Under the pieces are notes generated by a model, which was not told where the DNA came from, did not search any database, and saw nothing but the letters and a program-made list of their open reading frames with translations. Below, in pieces: positions 27,135-34,575 of a DNA stretch of 36,033 nucleotides (positions are counted from its first letter, which is position 1; each line of letters begins with the position of its first letter). The position numbers and the translations under genes are program-made. Origin of the DNA: Actinomycetota bacterium (GTDB lineage Bacteria > Actinomycetota > Actinomycetes > Actinomycetales > Actinomycetaceae). Where the stretch lies: contig JAHYYD010000001.1 of assembly GCA_019425105.1 (NCBI GenBank), positions 1 through 36,033 on the forward strand. Direction: 5' to 3'.

Positions 27135-28202
27135 ATGTCTCACATGAAGAAAGGAGTGGCCGCACTCGGCGCACTCTCGCTGGCCTCGGCCCTCCTGATG
27201 ACCGCCTGCGGCGGCGGAGCGTCGACGCAGGGCAGCGATCCCAGCTCCGGCGGGAACGCTTCGGGTTCCTACGACGTGTCCTCCCAGTCGATCACCTTCA
27301 TTCCCAAGCAGCTGAACAACCCCTTCTCCGACGTCATGCTCGGCGGAGGAAAGGATGCCGCCGGCGCGATCGGATTCGCCGAGGTCAACGTCGTCGGTCC
27401 CCTCGAGGCCTCCTCTTCCTCACAGGTCTCCTTCATTAACTCCGAGGTGCAGGCGGGCACCAACGTCCTCGTGATCGCAGCGAACGACCCCGACGCCGTG
27501 TGCCCGGCTCTGCAGGACGCGCGCAAGGCCGGCACGAAGGTCGTCACCTTCGACTCCGACGCCTCGGCGGATTGCCGCGACCTGTTCATCAACCAGGTCG
27601 AGTCCAAGCAGGTGGCGATCACCATGCTCGACATGGTCTCCGAGCAGATCGGCGGATCCGGTAAGGTCGCCATCCTCTCCGCGACGGCGAACGCCGCCAA
27701 CCAGAACGCGTGGATCAAGTTCATGGAGGAAGAGATCGCCTCGAACGACAAGTACAAGGGCATCGAGATCGTCGCGAAGGTCTACGGCGACGACGATGAC
27801 ACGAAGTCGTTCCAAGAGGCGCAGGGCCTGCTCCAGGCACACCCCGACCTGGACGCGATTGTGTCGCCGACCACCGTCGGCATCGCCGCCACCGCGCGCT
27901 ACCTGTCGACCTCCGACTACAAGGGCAAGGTTGTGCTGACCGGCCTGGGCCTGCCCAACGAGATGCGTTCCTTCGTGAAGGACGGGACCGTCAAGGAGTT
28001 CGCCCTGTGGGATCCCGCCCAGCTGGGATATGTGGCGGCCTACGCGGGTGCCGCCCTCGATAGCGGCGCGATCAAGGGCGAGGTCGGGGAGACGTTCACC
28101 GCCGGAGACCTCGGTGAGCGCACGATCGGCGAGAACAAGACCGTCGTCGTCGGTGACCCCGTGCGTTTCAACGCAGACAACATCGACAACTACGACTTCT
28201 GA
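27135..28202 (+). CDS. rhaS: Rhamnose-type ABC importer lipoprotein (substrate-binding protein)
   Basis: 355 aa. A signal peptide with a lipobox ending MTAC (Cys ~25) is followed by a Gly/Ser linker and a Peripla_BP_4 fold (SITFIPKQLNNPFSDVMLGGGKDA, NVLVIAANDPDAVCPALQDARKAGTKVVTFDSDA, DAIVSPTTVGIAATARYL). It lies last in the operon, 67 nt after rhaQ. ATG 27135 has AAAGGA about 11 nt upstream; ATG 27144 is an alternative. Rhamnose specificity rests on context: the catabolic genes follow directly and share the operator. Confidence 0.85.
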   Translation: MSHMKKGVAALGALSLASALLMTACGGGASTQGSDPSSGGNASGSYDVSSQSITFIPKQLNNPFSDVMLGGGKDAAGAIGFAEVNVVGPLEASSSSQVSFINSEVQAGTNVLVIAANDPDAVCPALQDARKAGTKVVTFDSDASADCRDLFINQVESKQVAITMLDMVSEQIGGSGKVAILSATANAANQNAWIKFMEEEIASNDKYKGIEIVAKVYGDDDDTKSFQEAQGLLQAHPDLDAIVSPTTVGIAATARYLSTSDYKGKVVLTGLGLPNEMRSFVKDGTVKEFALWDPAQLGYVAAYAGAALDSGAIKGEVGETFTAGDLGERTIGENKTVVVGDPVRFNADNIDNYDF

Positions 28203-28215
28203 CGCCACTTCTGAC

Positions 28216-28252
28216 GGGGTTGGTGGGCGCGCCCGTCGCGCCTGCCAACCCC
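28216..28252 (+). terminator. Hairpin after the importer operon
   Basis: GGGGTTGG and CCAACCCC close an inner G/C stem with two mismatches (16-nt arms). No T-tract follows. It probably stabilises the message or weakens read-through before the next promoter. Confidence 0.5.
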
Positions 28253-28292
28253 GCGTTCATGCGGCAAAACGCGGGTTGCGTGAATGACCCTG

Positions 28293-28322
28293 TTTGCTGA
28301 ATGAAACGATTCACCTTAGAAT
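28293..28322 (+). promoter_or_regulatory. Promoter of the rhamnose catabolic operon
   Basis: TTTGCT (28293-28298), an 18-bp spacer and TAGAAT (28317-28322). The operator occupies the spacer, so repressor binding would exclude RNA polymerase. Confidence 0.65.
28302..28313. promoter_or_regulatory. LacI-type operator TGAAACGATTCA
   Basis: Exact reverse complement of the sites at 23387 and 33027, lying between the -35 and -10 boxes of the rhaM promoter. Confidence 0.75.
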
Positions 28323-28363
28323 GGGCACCATCAATTTTCCGTTCAACGATGAAGGGATGTTCC

Positions 28364-28729
28364 ATGAGCGAGACCCCATCACTGGCCCACACCCTCGCCA
28401 CGACGAGCCAGGCCAGCCCCCACCGAGCCTGCTTCCTCCTACGCGTCCGGCCCGAGAAACTCGCCGAATACGCCGACGTGCACCAGCGCGTCTGGGACGA
28501 GATGCTCCAGGCCCTGCGCGAGGCCGGGTGGCGCCACTACTCCCTCTTCCTCGACCCGCACACCGGCCTCGTCGTCGGCTACTACGAGGCCGACGACGCC
28601 CGCGCGGCCGCCGCAGCCATGGAAGACCTCGAGGTCAATACGCGCTGGCAAGCCGAGATGGCCCAGTACTTCCAGCCGGACGGAGGAGGAAGCGCCCACT
28701 TCCTCAGCCAATACTTCTACCTCGCCTAA
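28364..28729 (+). CDS. rhaM: L-rhamnose mutarotase
   Basis: 121 aa. RhaM interconverts alpha and beta L-rhamnopyranose and so supplies the anomer used by the isomerase. The conserved order is visible: CFLLRVRPEKLAEYADVHQRVWDEM, LREAGWRHYSLFLDP, LVVGYYEADD, and EMAQYFQP near the end. RhaM is usually about 104 aa; the extra length is an N-terminal tail (MSETPSLAHTLATTS). AAGGGA lies about 7 nt before ATG 28364. The spacer to rhaI (28730-28824) holds an imperfect tandem repeat of about 20 bp around CCCCGAGAGGCC. Confidence 0.9.
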   Translation: MSETPSLAHTLATTSQASPHRACFLLRVRPEKLAEYADVHQRVWDEMLQALREAGWRHYSLFLDPHTGLVVGYYEADDARAAAAAMEDLEVNTRWQAEMAQYFQPDGGGSAHFLSQYFYLA

Positions 28730-28780
28730 TCGCCCACCGAGGCCACCCCCCGAGAGACCGTCCCGGCCCCCGAGAGGCCA

Positions 28781-28793
28781 CCCCGGCCTCGTC
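28781..28793 (+). repeat. 13-mer CCCCGGCCTCGTC, copy 5
   Basis: Exact copy in the rhaM-rhaI spacer, about 30 bp before the rhaI start. Confidence 0.6.
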
Positions 28794-28824
28794 AATCCAC
28801 ACCCCACACGTCGAAGGAGACGTC

Positions 28825-30006
28825 ATGACCATCCACCTGTCCGACCTGTCCGAAAGCGCCCGCACACTGCTGCGCGCACAGACCATCGAGCTGCCGAGCT
28901 GGGCCTTCGGCAACTCCGGGACCCGCTTCAAGGTCTTCCCGAGCCCCGGCACCCCGCGCAACGCCTACGAAAAGATCGACGACGCGGCACAGGTTCACCA
29001 CTTCACCGGGATCACCCCGCGGGTGTCCCTGCACATCCCCTGGGACATGGTTGACAACTTCTCTGACCTCGCGGAGCACGCGCGCTCGCAGGGCATCACC
29101 CTGGGCACCATCAACTCCAACGTCTTCCAGGATGACGACTACAAGTTCGGCTCCCTGACGAACTCCGACGAGGCCATCCGACGCAAGGCCATCGACGCGC
29201 ACCTGCGCTGCATCGACGTCATGAACGCGACCGGCTCCGACACGCTCAAGATCTGGCTGGGCGACGGAACGAACTACCCGGGTCAGGACTCGATCGCCGC
29301 GCGCCAGGAACGCCTCGCTGACTCACTGTCCGTTATCTACGAGAATCTGGCTCCATATCAGCGCCTTCTCCTGGAGTACAAGTTCTTCGAACCCGCCTTC
29401 TACCACACCGACGTCCCGGACTGGGGCACGGCGCTTGCGCACGTGACCGCTCTGGGGGAGCGTGCCGTCGTCTGCCTCGACACCGGCCACCACGCGCCCG
29501 GCACCAACATCGAATTCATCGTCGTTCAGCTGCTGCGCGCCGGCCGCCTCGGCGCCTTCGACTTCAACTCGCGCTTCTACGCGGACGACGACCTGATCGT
29601 GGGCGCCGCCGACCCGTTCCAGCTGTTCCGCATCATGCACGAAATCGTCTCCTTCGGCGCCCTCGCGCCCACCTCCGGCGTGAACTTCATGCTCGACCAG
29701 TGCCACAACCTCGAAGAGAAGATCCCCGGCGAAATCCTCTCCGCGATGAACGTTCAGGAGGCGACCGCGAAGGCGCTCCTCGTCGACCGTGACGCGCTGG
29801 CGACCGCGCAGGACGAGCACGACGTGCTGGCCGCCAACCAGGTGCTCATGGACGCCTTCTCCTCCGACGTGCGCCCGCTCCTGGGCGAACTCCGCGAGGA
29901 GCAGGGCCTCGACCCCAACCCGCTCGCGGCCTACGCCGCCTCAGGCTACTCCGAGCGCATCTGCGAGCAGCGAGTGGGCGGCCAGCAGGCCTCGTGGGGC
30001 GCATGA
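28825..30006 (+). CDS. rhaI: L-rhamnose isomerase, RhaI (Pseudomonas stutzeri) type
   Basis: 393 aa TIM-barrel sugar isomerase converting L-rhamnose to L-rhamnulose. Metal-site features of the RhaI group are visible: LLEYKFFEPAFY (Glu ligand), CLDTGHHAPG (Asp and His), and FDFNSRFYADDDL (paired Asp). The early FGNSGTRFKVFPSPGTPRN segment is also characteristic. This type is distinct from E. coli RhaA. AAGGAGA lies 6 nt upstream of ATG 28825, and the stop overlaps the rhaB start (ATGA). Pathway context (mutarotase before, kinase after) agrees. Confidence 0.9.
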   Translation: MTIHLSDLSESARTLLRAQTIELPSWAFGNSGTRFKVFPSPGTPRNAYEKIDDAAQVHHFTGITPRVSLHIPWDMVDNFSDLAEHARSQGITLGTINSNVFQDDDYKFGSLTNSDEAIRRKAIDAHLRCIDVMNATGSDTLKIWLGDGTNYPGQDSIAARQERLADSLSVIYENLAPYQRLLLEYKFFEPAFYHTDVPDWGTALAHVTALGERAVVCLDTGHHAPGTNIEFIVVQLLRAGRLGAFDFNSRFYADDDLIVGAADPFQLFRIMHEIVSFGALAPTSGVNFMLDQCHNLEEKIPGEILSAMNVQEATAKALLVDRDALATAQDEHDVLAANQVLMDAFSSDVRPLLGELREEQGLDPNPLAAYAASGYSERICEQRVGGQQASWGA

Positions 30007-31739
30007 TGACCACCGTCGTCGCTATCGACCTCGGGGCCTCCTCGGGGCGCGTCCTGCGGGGCGTGTTCGACGGCGAGCGCCTCGCCATCGAGGAGTGCTC
30101 CCGCTTCCCGAACGGGCCCGTCGCCCTCCCGGGGCCTGCTCGCGCGGGCGCGGCTGGCGCGGACGAATCGTGTGCGGGTCAATCGGGTGGGTCCGGGTCG
30201 GGCGAATCGGGCGGGGCAGGTGCGGGTCAATCGGACGGGGCAGGTGCTGGCGCGTCCGAGCGCTCCGGGGACGAGGCCGGCGTGGCCTACGAGTGGGACA
30301 TCCTCGCGCTGTGGCGCGGAATCCTGGATGGCCTGCGCGAGGCCAGCCTGCGCGGCCCCGTGGATGCGATCGGAATCGACACGTGGGCCGTTGACTACGG
30401 GCTGCTGGACGAGGACGGCCGGCTGATCGGCAACCCCGCGTCCTACCGCTCGGCGCGCTGCGGCCTCGGCGCCTCCGAGGTGCTCGACCGGTGGGACACC
30501 TCCTGGCTGTATGCGCGCAACGGGCTGCAATTCCAGCCTTTCAACACGCTGTTCCAGCGCGTGGCCGACCGGGCGGAGGCGCGCGCGGAATGTGCGCGCA
30601 CGGCACTCCTGATCCCCGATCTGCTGGCGTACTGGCTGACGGGTCATGCGCGAAGCGAGCTGACGAACGCGTCGACGACCGGCCTCGTCAACGCCGCGGG
30701 GCGCGACTGGGATCCCGAGATTCTCAAGAGGCTGCGCGACGATTTCGGGGTCGAGCACATCTTCCCGCCGCTCATCTCGCCGGGGGAGGTCATCGGTGAG
30801 GCCCGCGTCCAGGGGCTCGACCTGCGCACCTCGACGGGTGAGCGCACCCCGGTTGTCGCCGTCGGGTCCCACGACACCGCGTCGGCGGTCGTGGGTGTTC
30901 CCGCCCGGACGGGGTCGTTCGCGTACATCTCGAGCGGCACCTGGTCGCTCGTCGGCACCGAGCTGAGCGCCCCCGTGCTCTCCGACGAGGCTCGGGCAGC
31001 CAACTTCACGAACGAGCTGGGCGTGGATGGCACGGTCCGTTTCCTCGCCAACATCATGGGCATGTGGGTACAGCAGGAGTGCCTGCGCGAGTGGGCGGCC
31101 CTGGGGGACGAGGCGTCGGGCGCTTCAGGCCGGGTCGACTGGCCTCTCCTCGACGCGCAGACCGAGGCGGCCCAGCCCGCGCGCTACCTCCTCGACATGT
31201 CCTCGCCCGAGCTGATGGCTCCGGGCGGCATGGTGGAGCGCGTGCGTTCACTGTGGGTCCCGGGCCCGGGCGCCTCCGCGGCGGCTTGTGCGGGGGCCGA
31301 TTCCTCCGCGGCGGACGAGGCCGAGGTGGGGGTTGGCGAGCCGCAGACCTCGGGCGTCGATCCCCGTGAGCGGGCAACCGTGCTGCGGGCGATCACGGAC
31401 TCGTTGGCGCTGGCATACCGCAGGGCGATCCGACGGACATGTGAGCTGAGCGGTACCAGCCCTGAAGCGATTCACCTCGTTGGAGGCGGCTCAAAGAATC
31501 GTCTGCTGGCGCAGGAGACCGCAGATGCGACAGGAATCCCGGTCATCGCGGGCCCCGTCGAGGCCACGGCCCTCGGGAACATGCTCGTCTCCCTGCGGGC
31601 TATCGGTGCGGCCAGCGGAACGCTGATGGACCTTCGTGCCATTTCGCGGGCGTCGTCGGCGCTCGTGACCTACGAGCCGCGTGCTTCTCATGCGCGCCTC
31701 TGGGATGAGGCGGAAGCGATTCTCGATGCTCGGTCTTAG
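30003..31739 (+). CDS. rhaB: Rhamnulokinase with low-complexity insertions
   Basis: 578 aa FGGY-family kinase that phosphorylates L-rhamnulose at C1. AIDLGASSGRVLRG is the phosphate loop typical of RhaB. DTWAVDYGLLDEDG, the catalytic-Asp region VGSHDTASAV, and HLVGGGSKNRLLAQETADATG follow in order. RhaB is usually about 480-490 aa. The surplus lies in two Gly/Ala/Ser-rich insertions (about residues 45-93 and 418-455), the first encoded by imperfect GGGTCAATCGG-type DNA repeats. ATG 30003 overlaps the rhaI stop; ATG 30006 is equally possible. Insertions fall at probable surface loops, so activity is likely retained. Confidence 0.9.
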   Translation: MMTTVVAIDLGASSGRVLRGVFDGERLAIEECSRFPNGPVALPGPARAGAAGADESCAGQSGGSGSGESGGAGAGQSDGAGAGASERSGDEAGVAYEWDILALWRGILDGLREASLRGPVDAIGIDTWAVDYGLLDEDGRLIGNPASYRSARCGLGASEVLDRWDTSWLYARNGLQFQPFNTLFQRVADRAEARAECARTALLIPDLLAYWLTGHARSELTNASTTGLVNAAGRDWDPEILKRLRDDFGVEHIFPPLISPGEVIGEARVQGLDLRTSTGERTPVVAVGSHDTASAVVGVPARTGSFAYISSGTWSLVGTELSAPVLSDEARAANFTNELGVDGTVRFLANIMGMWVQQECLREWAALGDEASGASGRVDWPLLDAQTEAAQPARYLLDMSSPELMAPGGMVERVRSLWVPGPGASAAACAGADSSAADEAEVGVGEPQTSGVDPRERATVLRAITDSLALAYRRAIRRTCELSGTSPEAIHLVGGGSKNRLLAQETADATGIPVIAGPVEATALGNMLVSLRAIGAASGTLMDLRAISRASSALVTYEPRASHARLWDEAEAILDARS

Positions 31740-31752
31740 CTGACGTGTGCTG

Positions 31753-31793
31753 ACGTGGGCCGCGACTCGACTAGTTCGAGCCGCGGCCCACGT
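31753..31793. terminator. Long hairpin after rhaB
   Basis: 18-bp stem (ACGTGGGCCGCGACTCGA with its complement) with a single mismatch and a 5-nt loop CTAGT, 13 nt after the rhaB stop. It is a likely terminator without a T-tract. Confidence 0.65.
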
Positions 31794-31827
31794 GCATATG
31801 GAGGCTCTCCGGAGTGCGCATAAGGAA

Positions 31828-31870
31828 AAGTGTTTGGGGCATGTTGTCATACAACATGCCCCAAACACTT
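31828..31870. terminator. Perfect 20-bp palindromic hairpin between rhaB and rhaD
   Basis: AAGTGTTTGGGGCATGTTGT, loop CAT, then a perfect complementary arm. It is probably a bidirectional terminator for the convergent genes. Its centre, TTGTCATACAA, also resembles FadR/GntR-type operators, though no promoter is expected here. Confidence 0.65.
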
Positions 31871-31906
31871 CAATACCGAACAGTGCGTTTGGTTTCCCTG
31901 GATGGA

Positions 31907-33007
31907 TCAGGAGCCTTGAGACGCAGCCACCTTCTGGCGGTACGACTCCGCCTCCCAGTTCTCGATGAAGCCACGCTCGCGCTCGTCCATGACGCGCACG
32001 CGACCGAGCAGGTTCGCGTCCCGTGCCACGCGCAACGCGTCCAGGAAGGTGTGCAACGCGTTGTCCGAGGCCTCGTTCGTGCGTCCCACCGCCGCTACCG
32101 CGAGTCCGGGAATGACAGCGACGATGGGGGAGCGCCCGTGCTGCGCGCGGTACAACGACACCTTCGCCGATACGATGTCCTCCGTGTCGGTTGCCTCCAG
32201 CATGACCGGGAACGAGCCCGCGTACACGATTTGATCGGGGATTAGCGGCCCTCCGGGCGCCGACGCGAGTGCCGACAGGCCGTCCGTCGACAACGCGACG
32301 CTCGGCGCATCCACCGCGCGACGGAACGCCTCGGCCACCCGGGAAGGTGAACCCGAGAAGGCGGTCCCGGCCTCGTCAATCGCCGCACGGATTGAGGACG
32401 TCAGGAAGTTGATGCGCTCGAGGATCGCGTCCTTCGTCGGGCCCGAGACGATGATGCCGTGGTTGCCGAGGAGCGTGATCGCTGGCGGGGGAGTGCCGTG
32501 CGTGGCCGTGAACGCGCGGCGACGGTCGGCGATGAGGCGTGCCAGCGGAATGCCCGGGTCCGTGTAGTCGACCCACAGGGCCTGGTCGCCGAGGATCTGC
32601 TCGCACAGCTCCTCACCGCGCGTGTTGCACGTGATCGCGTTGGCGGTCAGCGGGTGCAGGTGAATGACGAGCGGGTCGGGAATGAGGGCGTGGAAGAGGA
32701 TCTCGACGCTGGGACGGCGCTCGAACGCGCCACGCTGCGCCAGCTGGGCCGCCGCACGGACGGGGTCTTCGCCCGTGGGGAGCTCTTCGGGATACTCGAA
32801 GGCGTGCAGAAGGGTCGGAATGTCGAGAGGGACCAGGTCTTCCTCGCGCAGGGTTGCGAGCGGGACGCCGCTGGGCTTGATAAGGAGCGTGTCGCCTGTT
32901 TTCGCGGAGGAGTTTCCACCGCCTGAGCGCGTGTATTCCGTGTCCGAACCGATCTGGTTGGACAACTCGATGAGTTGGGAGACGAGGTCGTGAGATGAAG
33001 TGGTCAT
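31907..33007 (-). CDS. rhaD: L-rhamnulose-1-phosphate aldolase, class II
   Basis: 366 aa class II aldolase/adducin domain predicted to cleave rhamnulose-1-phosphate to DHAP and L-lactaldehyde. YTRSGGGNSSAKTGDTLLIKPSG forms the phosphate/substrate loop, HLHPLTANAITC gives two zinc-binding His and LLGNHGIIVSG a third. It resembles the aldolase half of the fused aldolase/lactaldehyde-dehydrogenase found in many bacteria, but the dehydrogenase half is absent. It is transcribed towards rhaB from its own operator-controlled promoter. Substrate assignment rests on regulon membership and the rhamnose genes alongside. Confidence 0.85.
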   Translation of the reverse strand: MTTSSHDLVSQLIELSNQIGSDTEYTRSGGGNSSAKTGDTLLIKPSGVPLATLREEDLVPLDIPTLLHAFEYPEELPTGEDPVRAAAQLAQRGAFERRPSVEILFHALIPDPLVIHLHPLTANAITCNTRGEELCEQILGDQALWVDYTDPGIPLARLIADRRRAFTATHGTPPPAITLLGNHGIIVSGPTKDAILERINFLTSSIRAAIDEAGTAFSGSPSRVAEAFRRAVDAPSVALSTDGLSALASAPGGPLIPDQIVYAGSFPVMLEATDTEDIVSAKVSLYRAQHGRSPIVAVIPGLAVAAVGRTNEASDNALHTFLDALRVARDANLLGRVRVMDERERGFIENWEAESYRQKVAASQGS

Positions 33008-33026
33008 TGGTCCTCCACAATGAGGA

Positions 33027-33038
33027 TGAATCGTTTCA
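33027..33038. promoter_or_regulatory. LacI-type operator TGAATCGTTTCA
   Basis: Identical to the site at 23387. It overlaps the predicted transcription start of the aldolase gene, just downstream of its -10 box. Confidence 0.75.
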
Positions 33039-33042
33039 TCTA

Positions 33043-33071
33043 AGGATAGGGAAGCGGCGGGATTCTGTCAA
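33043..33071 (-). promoter_or_regulatory. Promoter of the aldolase gene
   Basis: On the complement, TTGACA (33071-33066), a 17-bp spacer and TATCCT (33048-33043): a near-consensus promoter followed immediately by the operator. Confidence 0.75.
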
Positions 33072-33147
33072 GGTTGCGGTAGTCGTGGGAATAGCGGTGG
33101 TGGAAGACGGCGGTGCTGGAGGCGTGCTTCGTGCATCTGTGCCGTAG

Positions 33148-33270
33148 GACCGGTCGATCGGCCTCCAGGACCCCGGCGCCACCGCGTTCCTGCGGGCCCT
33201 CGAGGCCTGGCGCGACGCATCCACAGGCGAGCGCGGCCCCCGCGCGGCGGTCGTCGAAAATCTCTGAGGC
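33148..33270 (+). pseudogene. Possible C-terminal gene relic
   Basis: A short open frame without a start codon reads RSIGLQDPGATAFLRALEAW then RDASTGERGPRAAVVENL and stops. Its codon pattern looks protein-like but an in-frame stop directly precedes it. It may be the tail of a lost gene. I do not recognise the family. Confidence 0.25.
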
Positions 33271-33291
33271 TGCGGCTTAGCAGTTCGGTGA

Positions 33292-33324
33292 GGGGGTGGG
33301 GTTCCCGGTTGGGACCCCACCCCC
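33292..33324. terminator. G/C hairpin terminator
   Basis: GGGGGTGGGG and CCCCACCCCC enclose a small inner stem with one bulged base. It lies 27 nt downstream of the 33351-33500 gene, which is on the minus strand. Confidence 0.65.
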
Positions 33325-33350
33325 CTGATGATTCTGGCGCAGCCCTCGTC

Positions 33351-33500
33351 CTACCAGTCACCCAAGCCCAGGTAGTACAGCGGATGGGTGAGGACCGCGA
33401 CGACGCGGTCGCGGTATTCGAGGGGCAGCATCGGGAAGATGACGATGGCGGCCAGGACCGCGACGATCAGGGTGATGAGGATGCGTTTCTTGTTGCTCAT
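33351..33500 (-). CDS. Small single-pass membrane protein
   Basis: 49 aa: MSNKKR, a hydrophobic helix (ILITLIVAVLAAIVIFPML), then PLEYRDRVVAVLTHPLYYLGLGDW. AAAGGAG lies 7 nt before the ATG at 33500. The ATG overlaps the stop of the upstream membrane-protein gene (ATGA), so the two are translationally coupled and probably act together. The family is not recognised. Confidence 0.75.
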   Translation of the reverse strand: MSNKKRILITLIVAVLAAIVIFPMLPLEYRDRVVAVLTHPLYYLGLGDW

Positions 33501-34393
33501 GCGTGGCTCCTTTGTTGGGTTATGAGTTCCATGTGGGCCTCGGCGAGGATGTCGTTGACGAGGTCGACGCCCTGCGGTGTGGCCAGAAGCGGACGGTCTT
33601 CGGGGTGCTCGTTGAAGTGCCGGATGAGGGCGTCGAGGCCGGTGAAGGGGATGCCGATCGTCCGGCAGCACAAGCTCCATGGCCCGTCATACGTGTCGGG
33701 GTCAGCGAGGAGATCAAGATGATGCTTGTCGGTGTCGATGTCAAATATTCGCACGTTCTGATCCCACCGGAAGGAGGCGTCGTTGCCGCATCCGCTAGAG
33801 GCGGATTCCAGATACTTATGGATTGACAGATGAGGAGCCGCGTGAAAGTCGATGCTATCTGGGGATAACACCGTCATTGAACGATCCTTGATGGTGTTTT
33901 TCAGGTCTTCCATTGGATTCTCAGAAAAGAGATGATAGGCAAAAAATGCTGCTACCACCGCAATACCGATAGTTGTTTTGAAGGCGTGCGTTAAGAAACC
34001 GAGCATGAGTGCTCCTACGACGGTCATGCAGAGGATCGCGTAGCTAGTGAGGTATCCGATGTTGGTGAGACGCTCACCTCGTATGACAACGTGGCCGTTG
34101 ACGAATCGAACATGGGGACGCAGATAGGGAACTATCGAGTCGCATGTCACCTGAGGCACTCCAGCTACTACCGGAATTGAAGCCAGATAGACAGCGAAAC
34201 GGAAATCGCCATAGTGTGTCAGTCGATAGATTCCTTCAACGATCGCTATCCCGAGAGCGACGATGACGATCGAAACTAGTGCACGTTTCCACTCGTTGCG
34301 TCTCCACCGGTCTTCGCCTGCGAGCGACTCGGTGCGATTGGAAAAGATGCTGGAGAGGAATCCGCTGATCCCTCGAGGTCGTGATCGAGCCAT
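33497..34393 (-). CDS. Membrane protein of unknown function
   Basis: 298 aa from ATG 34393 (MARSRPRGISGF). After a basic cytoplasmic start it has a hydrophobic segment at ~39-58 (ALVSIVIVALGIAIVEGIY), probably a second around FAVYLASIPVVAGVP, an intervening polar loop, and two more at ~120-165 (YAILCMTVVGALMLGFL, TIGIAVVAAFFAYHLF). A soluble C-terminal domain of ~125 residues follows, with several Cys and His (SSGCGNDASFRWDQNVRIFDID, SLCCRTIGIPFTGLDALIRHF). The frame stays open to 34738, but the extension lacks protein character. It is coupled to the 49-aa membrane protein. I do not recognise the family. Confidence 0.65.
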   Translation of the reverse strand: MARSRPRGISGFLSSIFSNRTESLAGEDRWRRNEWKRALVSIVIVALGIAIVEGIYRLTHYGDFRFAVYLASIPVVAGVPQVTCDSIVPYLRPHVRFVNGHVVIRGERLTNIGYLTSYAILCMTVVGALMLGFLTHAFKTTIGIAVVAAFFAYHLFSENPMEDLKNTIKDRSMTVLSPDSIDFHAAPHLSIHKYLESASSGCGNDASFRWDQNVRIFDIDTDKHHLDLLADPDTYDGPWSLCCRTIGIPFTGLDALIRHFNEHPEDRPLLATPQGVDLVNDILAEAHMELITQQRSHA

Positions 34394-34513
34394 GGTTACC
34401 ACCCCGCCCGGGCGCGGGTGTGCTGCCTCCGAAGAGTGCAGAAAGGCTCGTTGTTCATGCCCCGACGCTACCAGGAGTGTGACGGAGGCAGCAAGCATGA
34501 GCGCATGAAGCGC

Positions 34514-34526
34514 CCCCGGCCTCGTC
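34514..34526 (+). repeat. 13-mer CCCCGGCCTCGTC, copy 6
   Basis: Exact copy in the spacer between the membrane protein gene and the NmrA-like gene (34394-34575), which otherwise shows no gene. Confidence 0.6.
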
Positions 34527-34575
34527 CCTGAGAAGAGAAACGAAAACGGGGCAACAAAGCTAAAATCCGCGACAG

